Notes: generated by a model from the sequence alone, not told the origin. DNA of 53,597 bases from Phenylobacterium sp. (GCA_018001015.1 JAGNIV010000024.1:1-53597); one strand, 5' to 3'. Positions 36,270 through 44,473 are shown, counted from the stretch's first letter. A program made the numbers and translations.

Positions 36270-36338
36270 ACGACTTTCGCCTCGGCGACCGGTCCATGCT
36301 AACGATGACGACCGACAGTTCCTTGCCCAAGGGTCCCG

Positions 36339-36767
36339 ATGCCGCCCGAACTCCAGTCCCCTGAGATCCAGGCCTTCGCCACCGGCTTTCCGATCACCTT
36401 GCTGCACGCGGGACTGACGGTCCTGATCCTGTTCCTCGGCAGCGCCCTCTATGTCCTGCTGACCCCGCACCGCGAGATCGCCCTGATCCGCGAGGGCAAT
36501 TCGGCCGCGGCCCTGTCCCTGGCCGGGGTGATGATCGGCCTGGCCGTCCCGCTGGCGGTGTCGCTGACGGCGTCGACCTCCTTGATCGAGATCGGCATCT
36601 GGGGCGCATCGACGGTGGTGGTGCAGCTGCTGATCTTCCGCATCGTCGACATGATCCTGCGCGGGCTGCCGCAGCGGATCCAGGAGGGCGAGATTTCCGC
36701 CGCCGCCCTGCTGGTGGGCGCCAAGCTCGCCACCGCCCTGATCCTCGCCGCCGCCGTGGCGGGCTGA
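36339..36767 (+). CDS. DUF350 membrane protein
   Basis: A 142-residue protein with four hydrophobic segments: FPITLLHAGLTVLILFLGSALYVLL, SAAALSLAGVMIGLAVPLAVSL, LIEIGIWGASTVVVQLLIFRIVDMIL and SAAALLVGAKLATALILAAAVAG. This is the DUF350 layout, with the conserved IREGNSAAALSLAG motif and a mirrored second repeat (IQEGEISAAALLVGAKL). The family (YjfL-like) is an uncharacterised inner-membrane group often linked to stress loci. AAGGG lies upstream of the ATG. The protease-like gene starts 8 bp after its stop, so the two are probably co-transcribed. Confidence 0.88.
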   Translation: MPPELQSPEIQAFATGFPITLLHAGLTVLILFLGSALYVLLTPHREIALIREGNSAAALSLAGVMIGLAVPLAVSLTASTSLIEIGIWGASTVVVQLLIFRIVDMILRGLPQRIQEGEISAAALLVGAKLATALILAAAVAG

Positions 36768-36775
36768 GCGGACGC

Positions 36776-37609
36776 ATGCATTTCCCCAAGCTGCCGGACT
36801 GGCTGGTCTATGCGGCTGTGGTCCTGGCGCTGTTGATCGCGGCCGTGGGCCGGCAGGAGCGCGCCGACGCCCCGCCGCCGCCGCCGCCGGTGCCTGGGGA
36901 GGAAGGCGTGCCCCTGGGCCCCGCCTCGCCCTTCGATCCCTCCATCGTCGTTGACGTGCCGACCAAGGCCGAGCCGGGGCTCGGCACCGCCTTCTCGGTG
37001 GCCGAGCGCGGGGTCTGGGTCACCGCCCGCCACGTGGTGGACGGCTGCACCCAGGCCGCCATCGTGGTGGCCGAGGGTCGCGGCGTGGCGGCCAAGGTCA
37101 GCATCGACCAGCGGGGCGAGGCCGCGATCCTGACCACCGAGGGCGGCGCGCCGCCCCTGCCGCTGGGGCTGGATCAGAAGCTGCGCCGGGGCGACCGCGC
37201 CTATCACCCGGGCTTCCCCCAGGGGCAGTCGGGCGAGGCCACCTCGCGGCTGCTGGGGCGTGAGAACCTGGTGGTGCGGGGCCGCGGCGCGCGCACCGAG
37301 CCGGTGCTGGTCTGGGCCGAGACCGGCCGCACCGACGGCCTGAAGGGCACGCTCGCGGGTCTGTCTGGCGCGCCGGCCCTGGACCGCGCCGGCCGGGTGA
37401 TCGGGGTGACGGTGGCCGAGGCTCCGCGCCGGGGCCGCATCTACACCACCGCGCCGGAGACGCTGGGCGCGGCCATGTCCGAGGCCCATGAGCGCCCGGC
37501 CAGCTTCGCGGTGGGCGAGAGCGTCACCACCGACAACTACGGCCGCGTCGCCGACGCCCTGCGCCGCGACCTGCGGGTCGCCCAGGTGATCTGCCTGTCG
37601 ACGACCTAA
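36776..37609 (+). CDS. Membrane-anchored trypsin-like serine protease with altered triad
   Basis: A 277-residue protein with an N-terminal signal anchor (WLVYAAVVLALLIAAVG), a proline-rich linker (33-40) and a chymotrypsin-fold domain. Catalytic His86 is in VTARHVVDGC and the nucleophile Ser197 in LAGLSGAPALDRAGRVIGV. At the expected Asp position (the 'D-x-A-x-L' strand) the sequence reads RGEAAIL, so the acid appears to be Glu115. Activity may be altered, or Asp111 could take the role. It follows the DUF350 gene closely, and its stop overlaps the ampG stop on the other strand. The periplasmic target is unknown. Confidence 0.8.
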   Translation: MHFPKLPDWLVYAAVVLALLIAAVGRQERADAPPPPPPVPGEEGVPLGPASPFDPSIVVDVPTKAEPGLGTAFSVAERGVWVTARHVVDGCTQAAIVVAEGRGVAAKVSIDQRGEAAILTTEGGAPPLPLGLDQKLRRGDRAYHPGFPQGQSGEATSRLLGRENLVVRGRGARTEPVLVWAETGRTDGLKGTLAGLSGAPALDRAGRVIGVTVAEAPRRGRIYTTAPETLGAAMSEAHERPASFAVGESVTTDNYGRVADALRRDLRVAQVICLSTT

Positions 37610-39330
37610 ACGGGTTCGGGCTCAGGCTCCGCCTCTGTCCCGCCCGCCGGCATGTCGGCGGTGCGCGCGGCGACGATGAAGACCAGGATGATGCCCAGCA
37701 CGCCCAGCAGGGCCGAGTAGACGAAGAACACCACATAGCCGGAGCCGAGGGCGGCGGAGGTGACGCCGGACTTTTCCATGGCGGTGGAGAAAGACTCCGG
37801 CGGCAAGCCGGTGAACAGGCCCTTGAGGCCTGAGAAGATCCCGCCCTGGTCGGCGATCCTGGCCGAGCCCTCCACCACCTTGCCCGACTGCGACGCCACC
37901 AGCTTTCCGAGCAGGGCGTAGAAGGACGAGAACATGGCGTATTGGGTGGCCGTGAAACCGGCCCCGGTGAGGCTGGACATATAGGCGATCAGGCAGGTGC
38001 CGGCGAAGCCCGAGGCGATATTGTCCACCCCGATGGCGACGCTGAGCGCCCAGAGATCGGGACCTTGGAAGGCCAGCCAGGCGAAGACCAGGTTGGAGAT
38101 CGGGCCAGCGAAGGCCCCGATGACCATGGAGCGCATGAGGCCCAGGCGCGCCACGCAGAAGCCGCCCAGGCCAACGCCGATCACCGACATGACGACGCCC
38201 AGCACCTTGCGGACCTCGGCGATCTGCAGCTTGTCGAAGCCGAGGTCGATGTAGAACGGGTTCATGATGTTGAGCACGAAGTCGCTCAGCCGGTAGACGC
38301 AGATCAGGGCCAGGATCAGTCCGGCGACATCACCGTAGCGCCTGAAGAAGTCGATGAAGGGCGCTCCCAGCGCTGTGGAGAGGTAGCGGCCGGGCCGCGT
38401 CGGCGCGCCGGGGATCGGCAGGGCGGCCACCACGATCAGGGCCACGCCGGTCAGGATGCCGCCGACCTGGGCGAACACTCCGAAGGGCTTGGCCTCCCAG
38501 GCCGCCTTGATGGCGTCGCCCACCTGGGGCTGGCCGATCGCGGCGGTGACCGATTGCAGGACGGTGGCGTTGCCGGCCAGGCCGGAGCCGAAGATCAGCG
38601 CGCCCAGCAGGACGATGGCCAGGCGCACGACCCACTCCACACCGTCGCGCAGCGGAACCCCGGCGATGCCGGCGAAGTCGATGTCGCGCAGGATGTGCTT
38701 GGCCTCGCGGGGCGCGCCCAGCACCCCCAGGATCCCCACCACCATCAGGCCGGCCATCAGGGCGTAGGAAAGGCTCCAGCCCACCACGTCGGACATGGCC
38801 AGCGGCACGACCCCGGCCACGATCATGGCGATGCGGTAGCCCCACTGGTAGGCCGCCGCCATGGCGCCCTGCTTCTCGGTGTCGACGGCCTCGATGCGCC
38901 AGGCGTCGATGACGATGTCCTGGGTAGCCGAGGTGAAGCCGACGAAGACCGCGAAGGCGGCCATGAGACCCAGGCTGGTCTTGGGGTCCACCCCGGAGAT
39001 CAGCCACAGACCCAGCATGATCAGGGCCTGGCAGACCAGCATCCATGAGCGCCGATGGCCGAGCCACTGGGTCAGGCCCGGGATCGTGGTCCGGTCGATC
39101 ATCGGCGCCCAGAGCAGCTTCAGGGAATAGGCTAGGGTCGCCAGGCTGAAGAACGCGATCACCTCCAGGCTGAGCCCCGCGTCCCGCAGCCAGGCCGAGA
39201 GCGTGTCGAAGATCAGCAGGTTGGGCAGGCCCGAGGCGAAGCCCAGGGACAGCATGACCAGGGCGCGGCGCTCGCCATAGACCTTGATGGCGCTCCAGGC
39301 GCTGCGCTTGGGCGCGGCTTCGATGGTCAT
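37606..39330 (-). CDS. ampG: AmpG-family muropeptide MFS transporter
   Basis: A 574-residue MFS protein with about fourteen helices. The N-terminal part matches AmpG: LVMLSLGFASGLPNLLIFDTLSAWLRDAG, SLKLLWAPMIDR, LGHRRSWML and the helix with ATQDIVIDAWRIE. The long insertion with extra helices in the middle and the DFVLNIMNPFYIDLGF/ALSVAIGVDNIASGFAGT segments fit the family. AmpG imports anhydromuropeptides from cell-wall turnover and in Caulobacter affects beta-lactam resistance. No ampR or beta-lactamase gene is nearby. The C-terminal tail is Glu/Pro-rich. Confidence 0.9.
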   Translation of the reverse strand: MTIEAAPKRSAWSAIKVYGERRALVMLSLGFASGLPNLLIFDTLSAWLRDAGLSLEVIAFFSLATLAYSLKLLWAPMIDRTTIPGLTQWLGHRRSWMLVCQALIMLGLWLISGVDPKTSLGLMAAFAVFVGFTSATQDIVIDAWRIEAVDTEKQGAMAAAYQWGYRIAMIVAGVVPLAMSDVVGWSLSYALMAGLMVVGILGVLGAPREAKHILRDIDFAGIAGVPLRDGVEWVVRLAIVLLGALIFGSGLAGNATVLQSVTAAIGQPQVGDAIKAAWEAKPFGVFAQVGGILTGVALIVVAALPIPGAPTRPGRYLSTALGAPFIDFFRRYGDVAGLILALICVYRLSDFVLNIMNPFYIDLGFDKLQIAEVRKVLGVVMSVIGVGLGGFCVARLGLMRSMVIGAFAGPISNLVFAWLAFQGPDLWALSVAIGVDNIASGFAGTCLIAYMSSLTGAGFTATQYAMFSSFYALLGKLVASQSGKVVEGSARIADQGGIFSGLKGLFTGLPPESFSTAMEKSGVTSAALGSGYVVFFVYSALLGVLGIILVFIVAARTADMPAGGTEAEPEPEPV

Positions 39331-39372
39331 GATGGCCTCCCCCGAGATCAGCGCGGGGGCAGGTCCGCCGCG

Positions 39373-40869
39373 TCAGCCGACCTTGGCGCGGTCCGGCGTC
39401 TCCGTCCAGCCGCCGCGGGTCAGCCGGGCCAGGATCCCGCGCAGGGCGTCGGGGGCCAGCGGCTTGACCAGGAAGTCGTTCATCCCGGCCGCCAGGCAGG
39501 CGTGGCGGTCGTCCTCGAAGGCGTTGGCGGTCAGCGCCACCACCGGGGTGTCGAGGCCGGCGGCGCGCAGGGCCCGCGTGGCGTCGAGGCCCGACATGCC
39601 GGGCATGCGCATGTCCATCAGGATCAGGTCGTAGCGGCCGACCTTCAGGGCCGCCATGGCGTCTTCGCCGCCGCCGGCATGGTCGACCTTGCACCCCTCG
39701 CGGGCCAGCAGGGTGCGGGCCAGCAGGGCGTTGATGGCGTTGTCCTCCACCAGCAGCACCCGGGCGCCGGGCGCGATGGCGGGCGCGATCCGTTCGTCCT
39801 CGACGGACTCGGCGCGGTGGGCGTCCTCGCCCAGCACGGCCAGCACCCGTTCGGCCAGGGAGGCGCGGCGCAGGGGCTTGATCAGGTAGCCGGCGAAGCC
39901 CTGGGCCCGATAGGTCTCGATGCGGGCCCGCTCATTGGGCGGCAGCAGGATGATGGCCGGGCGGGAGTCGGGCGGGCAGGAGGGGGCCAGGGCGTGGTCC
40001 ACCAGCAGGACCTGGGCGGTCTTGTCCTCTCCGACGACAGCCGTGCCGCCGGCGGCCTCGACCTGGCGGCGCGCGGCCTCGCAGACCACGGGATTGGGGG
40101 ACAGGACGCCGACGGTCCGGCCAGCCAGCGGCGCATCACCCAGCCCGGTCACCCGTGGGAAGGCGGCCTCGAACCAGAACAGAGCGCCGCCGCCGGGGGC
40201 GTCCTCGACACCGACCTCGCCGTTCATGGCGTTGGCCAGCTTGCGGGCGATGGCCAGGCCCAAACCCGCGCCGCCCAGCTGGGCGCCGTCATAGGAGGGG
40301 TCGGCCTGGGCGAAGGCCTCGAAGATCTTCTCCCGCGCCGCCTGGGTGACGCCGGGCCCGGTGTCGGCGACGCTGAAGCGCAGGCGCGAGCCGTCGCGCT
40401 CGGCGACGGTCAGCAGGATGCCGCCGACTTCGGTGAATTTCACGGCGTTGCCGGCGAAGTTGAGCAGAATCTGGCGCAGGCGCCCCTCGTCGGCCAGGGC
40501 CTGGCCGATGCCGGTGGGGGCGGCCCAGGCGATCTCCAGCCCCTTTTCCTGGGCGCGCGGCGAGAGCAGTTCGCTGACGGAGCGCAGCAGGCCCTCGACG
40601 TCCATGGTGGCCGGATGCAGCTCGATCTTGTCGGCGCCCAGCTTGGCGAAGTCGAGAACGTCATTGACGAGGCTCAGCAGGTGTTCGCCGGAGTCGCGCA
40701 GGGCCGAGACATAGGCCCGCTGCTCTGCGGTCAGACCCGTGCCCTCCAGCAGGCGCGCCATGCCGAGCACGCCGTTCAGGGGCGTGCGGAACTCGTGGCT
40801 GAGCGAGGCGAGCTGCTCGGCGCTGACGCGGGCGTCGGGAACGGGGGGGGTGGGTGTCTTGCGGGCCAT
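39373..40869 (-). CDS. Soluble hybrid histidine kinase with degenerate and canonical receivers
   Basis: A 498-residue cytoplasmic kinase without transmembrane or PAS segments. The HisKA box is LASLSHEFRTPLNGVLGMARLL (His about residue 30). The ATPase domain has NFAGNAVKF, DTGPGV and GAGLGLAIARKL. Residues ~245-350 form a receiver-like domain that lacks the N-terminal acidic pair (VGVLSPNP instead of 'LVVDDN') but keeps a Lys in GYLIKPL, so it looks like a pseudo-receiver. The last ~120 residues are a canonical receiver: VLLVEDNAIN, phospho-Asp in LILMDMRMPG, ALTANAF, LVKPL. No partner gene is adjacent. It is 42 bp from ampG on the same strand. Confidence 0.9.
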   Translation of the reverse strand: MARKTPTPPVPDARVSAEQLASLSHEFRTPLNGVLGMARLLEGTGLTAEQRAYVSALRDSGEHLLSLVNDVLDFAKLGADKIELHPATMDVEGLLRSVSELLSPRAQEKGLEIAWAAPTGIGQALADEGRLRQILLNFAGNAVKFTEVGGILLTVAERDGSRLRFSVADTGPGVTQAAREKIFEAFAQADPSYDGAQLGGAGLGLAIARKLANAMNGEVGVEDAPGGGALFWFEAAFPRVTGLGDAPLAGRTVGVLSPNPVVCEAARRQVEAAGGTAVVGEDKTAQVLLVDHALAPSCPPDSRPAIILLPPNERARIETYRAQGFAGYLIKPLRRASLAERVLAVLGEDAHRAESVEDERIAPAIAPGARVLLVEDNAINALLARTLLAREGCKVDHAGGGEDAMAALKVGRYDLILMDMRMPGMSGLDATRALRAAGLDTPVVALTANAFEDDRHACLAAGMNDFLVKPLAPDALRGILARLTRGGWTETPDRAKVG

Positions 40870-41094
40870 GGAAGAAGCTTAGGCGCGGGCGGCTTAACGG
40901 GCGGTCAAGCGGTGGACGGGCGCTCTTTCCGGCGGAACTGCAACCTCCTGGCGTGGGTGCGCGGTGGTCTCCCGGCGTCGTCCCGGCGTCGCAAACGCCT
41001 GCTGCATAAGCGAAACGGCGGCGGCTTCGCCGTTACGGCTGGACGAAGCTCCGCCCGGACCGTTAACTTCCCACCTTATGGGCGAGCACAGGAA

Positions 41095-41871
41095 ATGACC
41101 GAAGATCCCGTCGAGCTCCTGACGCCGCGTGAGCGGGAATGTCTGCGGCTGGTGGACCGACACCTGAGTTCCAAGCAGATCGCCCGCGAGTTGGGCATGT
41201 CCAAGACCTCCGTCGACACCTATTGCGACCGCGCGCGCCGCAAGCTCGGCGTCGATGACCGCTACGCCGCCGCGCGGCGGCTGGCCGACCACGAGCGCGT
41301 TGTCCTGATCGCGTCAGGACAGGACCCGATCAGGACAGACAGCCGCCCTCCCGCAGCACCTCCTTGGGGCGACACGGGAGTACAGGTCGATGGCCGATTG
41401 GATGAAAGCACTGCTCGAGGTGGACCCGTCCCAACCGGACTGGGAAGCCCAGGAGCAGAGGGCGGCGGTGAACCGGGTGACGCGGCTGCGCCAGGAGGTG
41501 GACGCCTTCCAGGCCCGTTGGCCGGCGATGCCGGGCGACGAGGCGCCGGGGCCGGGCTTCGCCTGGACCCAGCTGGAGCGCCAGCTCTCCGATCTGGCGG
41601 GTTGCCCGGCCAAGGCCGCGATGGCCCGGGACCTGGTCTCGGCCACCCGCAAGATGTCGCGGTTCAAGCCTCCGGAAATGGTGCTGAGGGAAATCCTCTG
41701 CATGACCTGGGCGCTGCTGGACGAGGGCTTTCAGCCCTCTCAGGAGGGATCGGCCGAAATGCCCTAGGTCCCGCCGCCCGACTGGGGCTGATCGGTCTGA
41801 TCGCCATCGTTTCCGCCCTGGCGTTCGGGGCTGTGCTGGCCGGCCTCCACGCCCTGCAAGAGCTCATCTAG
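41095..41871 (+). CDS. LuxR-type HTH protein with C-terminal membrane anchor
   Basis: A 258-residue product. Residues 8-62 are a LuxR/GerE HTH: LLTPRERECLRLVDRHLSSKQIARELGMSKTSVDTY, then RARRKLGVDD. The last ~28 residues form one hydrophobic helix (GLIGLIAIVSALAFGAVLAGLHAL). HTH plus linker plus terminal helix is an architecture I know from Caulobacteraceae proteins. Both ends have the high third-position GC of real coding DNA, but the Gly/Pro-rich middle (about residues 95-225) does not: there the codon signal belongs to a second ORF in the +1 frame (41390-41767). It is either an overlapping pair or two compensating frameshifts. AGGA lies unusually close to the ATG. Confidence 0.65.
   Translation: MTEDPVELLTPRERECLRLVDRHLSSKQIARELGMSKTSVDTYCDRARRKLGVDDRYAAARRLADHERVVLIASGQDPIRTDSRPPAAPPWGDTGVQVDGRLDESTARGGPVPTGLGSPGAEGGGEPGDAAAPGGGRLPGPLAGDAGRRGAGAGLRLDPAGAPALRSGGLPGQGRDGPGPGLGHPQDVAVQASGNGAEGNPLHDLGAAGRGLSALSGGIGRNALGPAARLGLIGLIAIVSALAFGAVLAGLHALQELI
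41390..41767 (+). CDS. Unrecognised 125-residue protein nested in the HTH gene (+1 frame)
   Basis: ATG 41390 is preceded by GGAG with a 9-base spacing. The translation looks like a real soluble helical protein (MADWMKALLEVDPSQPDW, QLERQLSDLAG, VLREILCMTWALLDEGF), with no similarity I recognise. Third codon positions are about 90% G or C across the ORF, whereas the HTH frame over the same bases is near 50%, which argues that this frame is the one under coding constraint. It ends about 100 bases before the HTH gene's terminal helix. Possible readings are an independent overlapping gene, or the true middle of the HTH protein displaced by frameshifts. Confidence 0.6.
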   Translation: MADWMKALLEVDPSQPDWEAQEQRAAVNRVTRLRQEVDAFQARWPAMPGDEAPGPGFAWTQLERQLSDLAGCPAKAAMARDLVSATRKMSRFKPPEMVLREILCMTWALLDEGFQPSQEGSAEMP

Positions 41872-41940
41872 CTCAAAGCCAAAGCCGATCGTTTTCTCAA
41901 TATCAACGCGCCGGGTCGCTCGGCGCGCAGGAGATCCTTC

Positions 41941-42294
41941 ATGCTCAAGCAACGCCGCATCGTGGCCGACCAGGTCGCCGCCAGCCTCTTCGAAGCCGAG
42001 ATCGCCATCGACGCCGCCCTGGCCAAGGCCGCCGCTCTTGCCGGCATCATGCCCAGCCTCCGCACCGAGGCCGGCATCTCGGCCCTCATCGGCCAAGGCG
42101 CCGTGGAGCGCGCCAGTGAAGCCTTCGCCGCCCTGGCCACCGCCCGGCGCGCCATCTGTGAGACCCACCTGGAGCTCAGCATCGCTCAGAAGCAGATGGG
42201 TCTTGGCGCGGTGGCCTTCGGCGATCCGAAGCCGCCGCAGCAGATGTCGGAGGGTGAGGCGCCTCTCCTGCGCAGCATACGCCGCGCGAGCTAG
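41941..42294 (+). CDS. Conserved hypothetical protein next to the HTH-anchor gene
   Basis: A 117-residue, mostly helical, soluble protein without signal peptide: EAEIAIDAALAKAAALAGIMPSLR, SALIGQGAVERASEAFAALATARRAICETHLEL, then QMGLGAVAFGDPKPP and a disordered tail. I recall similar proteins in other Caulobacteraceae, sometimes beside HTH-anchor genes like the one at 41095, but no function is known. AGGAGA lies 7 bases before ATG 41941. Its composition suggests a coiled-coil or four-helix bundle. It is probably co-expressed with its upstream neighbour, 69 bp away. Confidence 0.75.
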   Translation: MLKQRRIVADQVAASLFEAEIAIDAALAKAAALAGIMPSLRTEAGISALIGQGAVERASEAFAALATARRAICETHLELSIAQKQMGLGAVAFGDPKPPQQMSEGEAPLLRSIRRAS

Positions 42295-42376
42295 TCTCTC
42301 TGTCGGAGCCGCGCCAATCGCGGTAGATCGGGTTTCCGGGCGACCGGCCCCTGATCTGATTCCTGGAGCCACCGGC

Positions 42377-42772
42377 TTGGTCTGGACCATCGTCATCATT
42401 CTCGTCTGCGCCTTCGCCCTGTGGAAGGGAGAGCGGGTCGAGAGGGTCGTGGCCGTGGCCTTCATGGCCTCCTGGCTGCTCACTCTGCTCGTGGAGGACC
42501 GCTGGCACTGGGGCGACGCCCAATGGAACGTCCTGGCGGTCGACATCGCCCTGACCCTGTTCCTGGCTTGGCTGGCGATGACCTCGGGCCTCAACTGGCT
42601 GCTGTTCGCGGCCGCCTTCCAGCTCCTGGGCGTGGTCACCCATCTCGCCGTCATCGTGGAGCCGAGCTTCGTGGCGAAGACCTATCTCGCGGGTCTGATC
42701 ATCTGGAGCTATCTGGCGATAGGTTCGCTGGCGGTCGGAACCTGGATCTCTCGGCGCGCTTCACGTCTTTGA
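42377..42772 (+). CDS. Small four-helix membrane protein of unknown function
   Basis: A 131-residue hydrophobic protein starting at TTG 42377, which has GGAG eight bases upstream (42365-42368). The upstream open frame overlaps 41941-42294 out of frame and is not used. Four hydrophobic segments are visible: VWTIVIILVCAFALW, VVAVAFMASWLLTLLV, VLAVDIALTLFLAWLAM with LNWLLFAAAFQLLGVVTHLAVI, and LAGLIIWSYLAIGSLAVGTWI. A short basic tail follows. I do not recognise the family. It is the last gene before a strong bidirectional terminator. Confidence 0.7.
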   Translation: MVWTIVIILVCAFALWKGERVERVVAVAFMASWLLTLLVEDRWHWGDAQWNVLAVDIALTLFLAWLAMTSGLNWLLFAAAFQLLGVVTHLAVIVEPSFVAKTYLAGLIIWSYLAIGSLAVGTWISRRASRL

Positions 42773-42776
42773 ATTT

Positions 42777-42816
42777 AAAGCCTCGGGTCAGATGATCCCA
42801 TCTGACCCGAGGCTTT
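42777..42816. terminator. Bidirectional terminator between the membrane protein and comM
   Basis: A perfect 17-bp inverted repeat (42777-42793 with 42800-42816, arms beginning AAAGCCTCGGGTCAGAT) has a 6-nt loop. The A-rich left edge and T-rich right edge give both strands a short U-tract. It overlaps the comM stop codon (42815-42817) and lies 5 bases after the membrane-protein stop, so it can end both convergent transcripts. Confidence 0.9.
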
Positions 42817-44344
42817 AGGCCACCGCGTTAGGCGCCCCGACCCGGCGGTAGATCAGCGCCTCGGCGACGTGGACGCGCCGGATCGGCCCGACGCCCTCCA
42901 GGTCGGCGATGGTGCGGGCCAGGCGCAGGGTGCGGGTCCAGCCGCGGGCGGTCAGGCCATTGGCCTCGGCGGCCTTGGCCAGCAGGGCGCGCGCCGGGCC
43001 ATCCAGGTCGGCGATGGTTTCCAGCCAGTCCCCCTCGGCCCGCGCGTTGATCGGCTCGGCGCGCTCATGGCCCGAGTCCGTGGCGCGTTCGGCGGCCAGG
43101 TCGCGGGCCCTGGCCACGCGGGCGGCGGCCTCCGCCGTGCCCTCCGACGGCGCGGGCAGGGCCAGGTCGGCGGCGCTGACCGCCGGCACGTCGATCTGCA
43201 GGTCGATGCGGTCCAGGAATGGTCCGGAGACCTTCATCTGATAGTCGGTCTGGCAGCGCGGGGCGCGGCCGCAGGCGCCACGCCCGGGGCCGCCATGGCC
43301 GCACTTGCAGGGGTTTTGCGCGGCCACAAGCTGGAAGCGGGCCGGATAGCGGACGTGGGCGTTGGCCCGGGCCACCACCACCTCGCCGGTCTCAAGGGGT
43401 TGGCGCAGGCTGTCCAGGGCCTGGGCCGAGAACTCCGGCAGTTCGTCGAGGAACAGCACGCCATTATGGGCCAGGGACACCTCACCCGGCTTGATGCGGA
43501 CCCCGCCGCCGGTCAGGGCCGCCATGGTGGCCGAGTGGTGCGGCATGCGGAACGGCCGGGCGCGGGTCAGCTCGCCCTTGGCGATCAGGCCCGCCACCGA
43601 ATGGATCATCGAGGTTTCCAGCAGCTCGGCCGGCGACAGTGGCGGCAACAATCCCGGCAGGCGGGCGGCCATCATCGACTTGCCCGACCCTGGTGGTCCG
43701 GTGAAGGACAGGTTGTGACCGCCGGCGGCGGCGATCTCCAGGGCCCGCTTGGCGTTTTCCTGGCCCTTCACGTCCCGCAGGTCCGGGACCCGCTCGCCGT
43801 CGAGGATGGCGCCGGGCTTGGGCGGCGAGAGCATCTGGGTTCCGCGGAAGTGGTTCACCAGCGAGATCAGCGACGGGGCGGCCAGGATCTGGGTGTCGCC
43901 GGCCCAGGCGGCCTCCGCCCCGCAGGCCTCGGGACAGATGAGGCCCAGGCCCAGGGCTCCGGCCGCCACCGAGGCGGGCAGGGCGCCTGCGACCTGGACG
44001 ATGCGGCCGTCGAGGGAAAGCTCCCCCATGGCCGCCCACTCCGTCAGCCGGTCGAGGGGAATGATACCCATGGCGGCCATGACGGCGAGCGCGATGGGCA
44101 GGTCGTAGTGACTGCCCTCCTTGGGCAGGTCGGCGGGCGCCAGGTTGACGATGATGCGCTTGCCCGGCAGCGACAGGCCAAGGCCGGAGAAGGCCGCCCG
44201 CACCCGTTCACGGCTCTCGCCGACCGCCTTGTCCCCCAGGCCGACCACGATGAAGGCGAACTCGCCGCCCGTAAGCTGCACCTCGACATCGACCCGGCGA
44301 GCCTCAACCCCTTGAAACGCCAGCGTGACGACCCGCGCAGCCAT
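42815..44344 (-). CDS. comM: YifB/ComM-family AAA+ ATPase (Mg-chelatase-like)
   Basis: A 509-residue protein with an N-terminal Lon-protease-like domain (GGEFAFIVVGLGDKAVGESRERVRAA ... PADLPKEGSHYDLPIALAVMAAMG) and an AAA+ core with Walker A FTGPPGSGKSMMAARLPGL, Walker B GVLFLDELPEF and sensor AAQNPCKCG. A CxCGHGG...CGRAPRC zinc-finger-like insertion and a C-terminal helical domain (GWTRTLRLARTIADL) follow. ComM is a branch-migration helicase acting in natural transformation in other bacteria. It is the last gene of the minus-strand run starting at rdgB and has a consensus DnaA box 28 bases upstream of its start. Confidence 0.93.
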   Translation of the reverse strand: MAARVVTLAFQGVEARRVDVEVQLTGGEFAFIVVGLGDKAVGESRERVRAAFSGLGLSLPGKRIIVNLAPADLPKEGSHYDLPIALAVMAAMGIIPLDRLTEWAAMGELSLDGRIVQVAGALPASVAAGALGLGLICPEACGAEAAWAGDTQILAAPSLISLVNHFRGTQMLSPPKPGAILDGERVPDLRDVKGQENAKRALEIAAAGGHNLSFTGPPGSGKSMMAARLPGLLPPLSPAELLETSMIHSVAGLIAKGELTRARPFRMPHHSATMAALTGGGVRIKPGEVSLAHNGVLFLDELPEFSAQALDSLRQPLETGEVVVARANAHVRYPARFQLVAAQNPCKCGHGGPGRGACGRAPRCQTDYQMKVSGPFLDRIDLQIDVPAVSAADLALPAPSEGTAEAAARVARARDLAAERATDSGHERAEPINARAEGDWLETIADLDGPARALLAKAAEANGLTARGWTRTLRLARTIADLEGVGPIRRVHVAEALIYRRVGAPNAVA

Positions 44345-44371
44345 GGCTCATGTCCCCGGTTTGAGCATGTT

Positions 44372-44380
44372 TTATCCACA
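44372..44380 (+). promoter_or_regulatory. Consensus DnaA box upstream of comM
   Basis: TTATCCACA matches the E. coli consensus DnaA box exactly. It lies 28-36 bases upstream of the comM start, next to an A-rich stretch (AAGAACAAAAAAGG). At this GC content an exact 9-mer is expected well below once per window. DnaA-dependent regulation of comM is possible; an origin is unlikely here because only one box is seen. Confidence 0.5.
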
Positions 44381-44433
44381 ACCCCAGCACGGCGCGCGGG
44401 TCGGATCAAGAACAAAAAAGGAACTTATAGAGA

Positions 44434-44473
44434 AGATGAGGGGTTTCCGTGGCCTAGGCCACTCTTCTCATCT
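44434..44473 (-). terminator. Stem-loop with central palindrome downstream of gshB
   Basis: AGATGAG (44434-44440) pairs with CTCATCT (44467-44473) around the perfect 14-bp palindrome GTGGCCTAGGCCAC (44449-44462). On the minus strand it follows the gshB stop by six bases and is followed by a T-rich stretch (TTCCTTTTTTG), fitting a terminator or attenuator between gshB and comM. Confidence 0.5.

Noticed and set aside
40870-41078. A hairpin (AACGGCG/CGCCGTT) and a short tandem repeat (CCCGGCGTCG twice) upstream of the HTH gene
   Set aside because: Both are short and GC-rich, close to what this composition gives by chance; no regulatory role can be supported.
44421-44446. GGAAC-N17-GGTT, resembling a general-stress sigma factor promoter
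   Set aside because: The -10 half is imperfect (GGTT rather than CGTT), and no plus-strand gene lies downstream.
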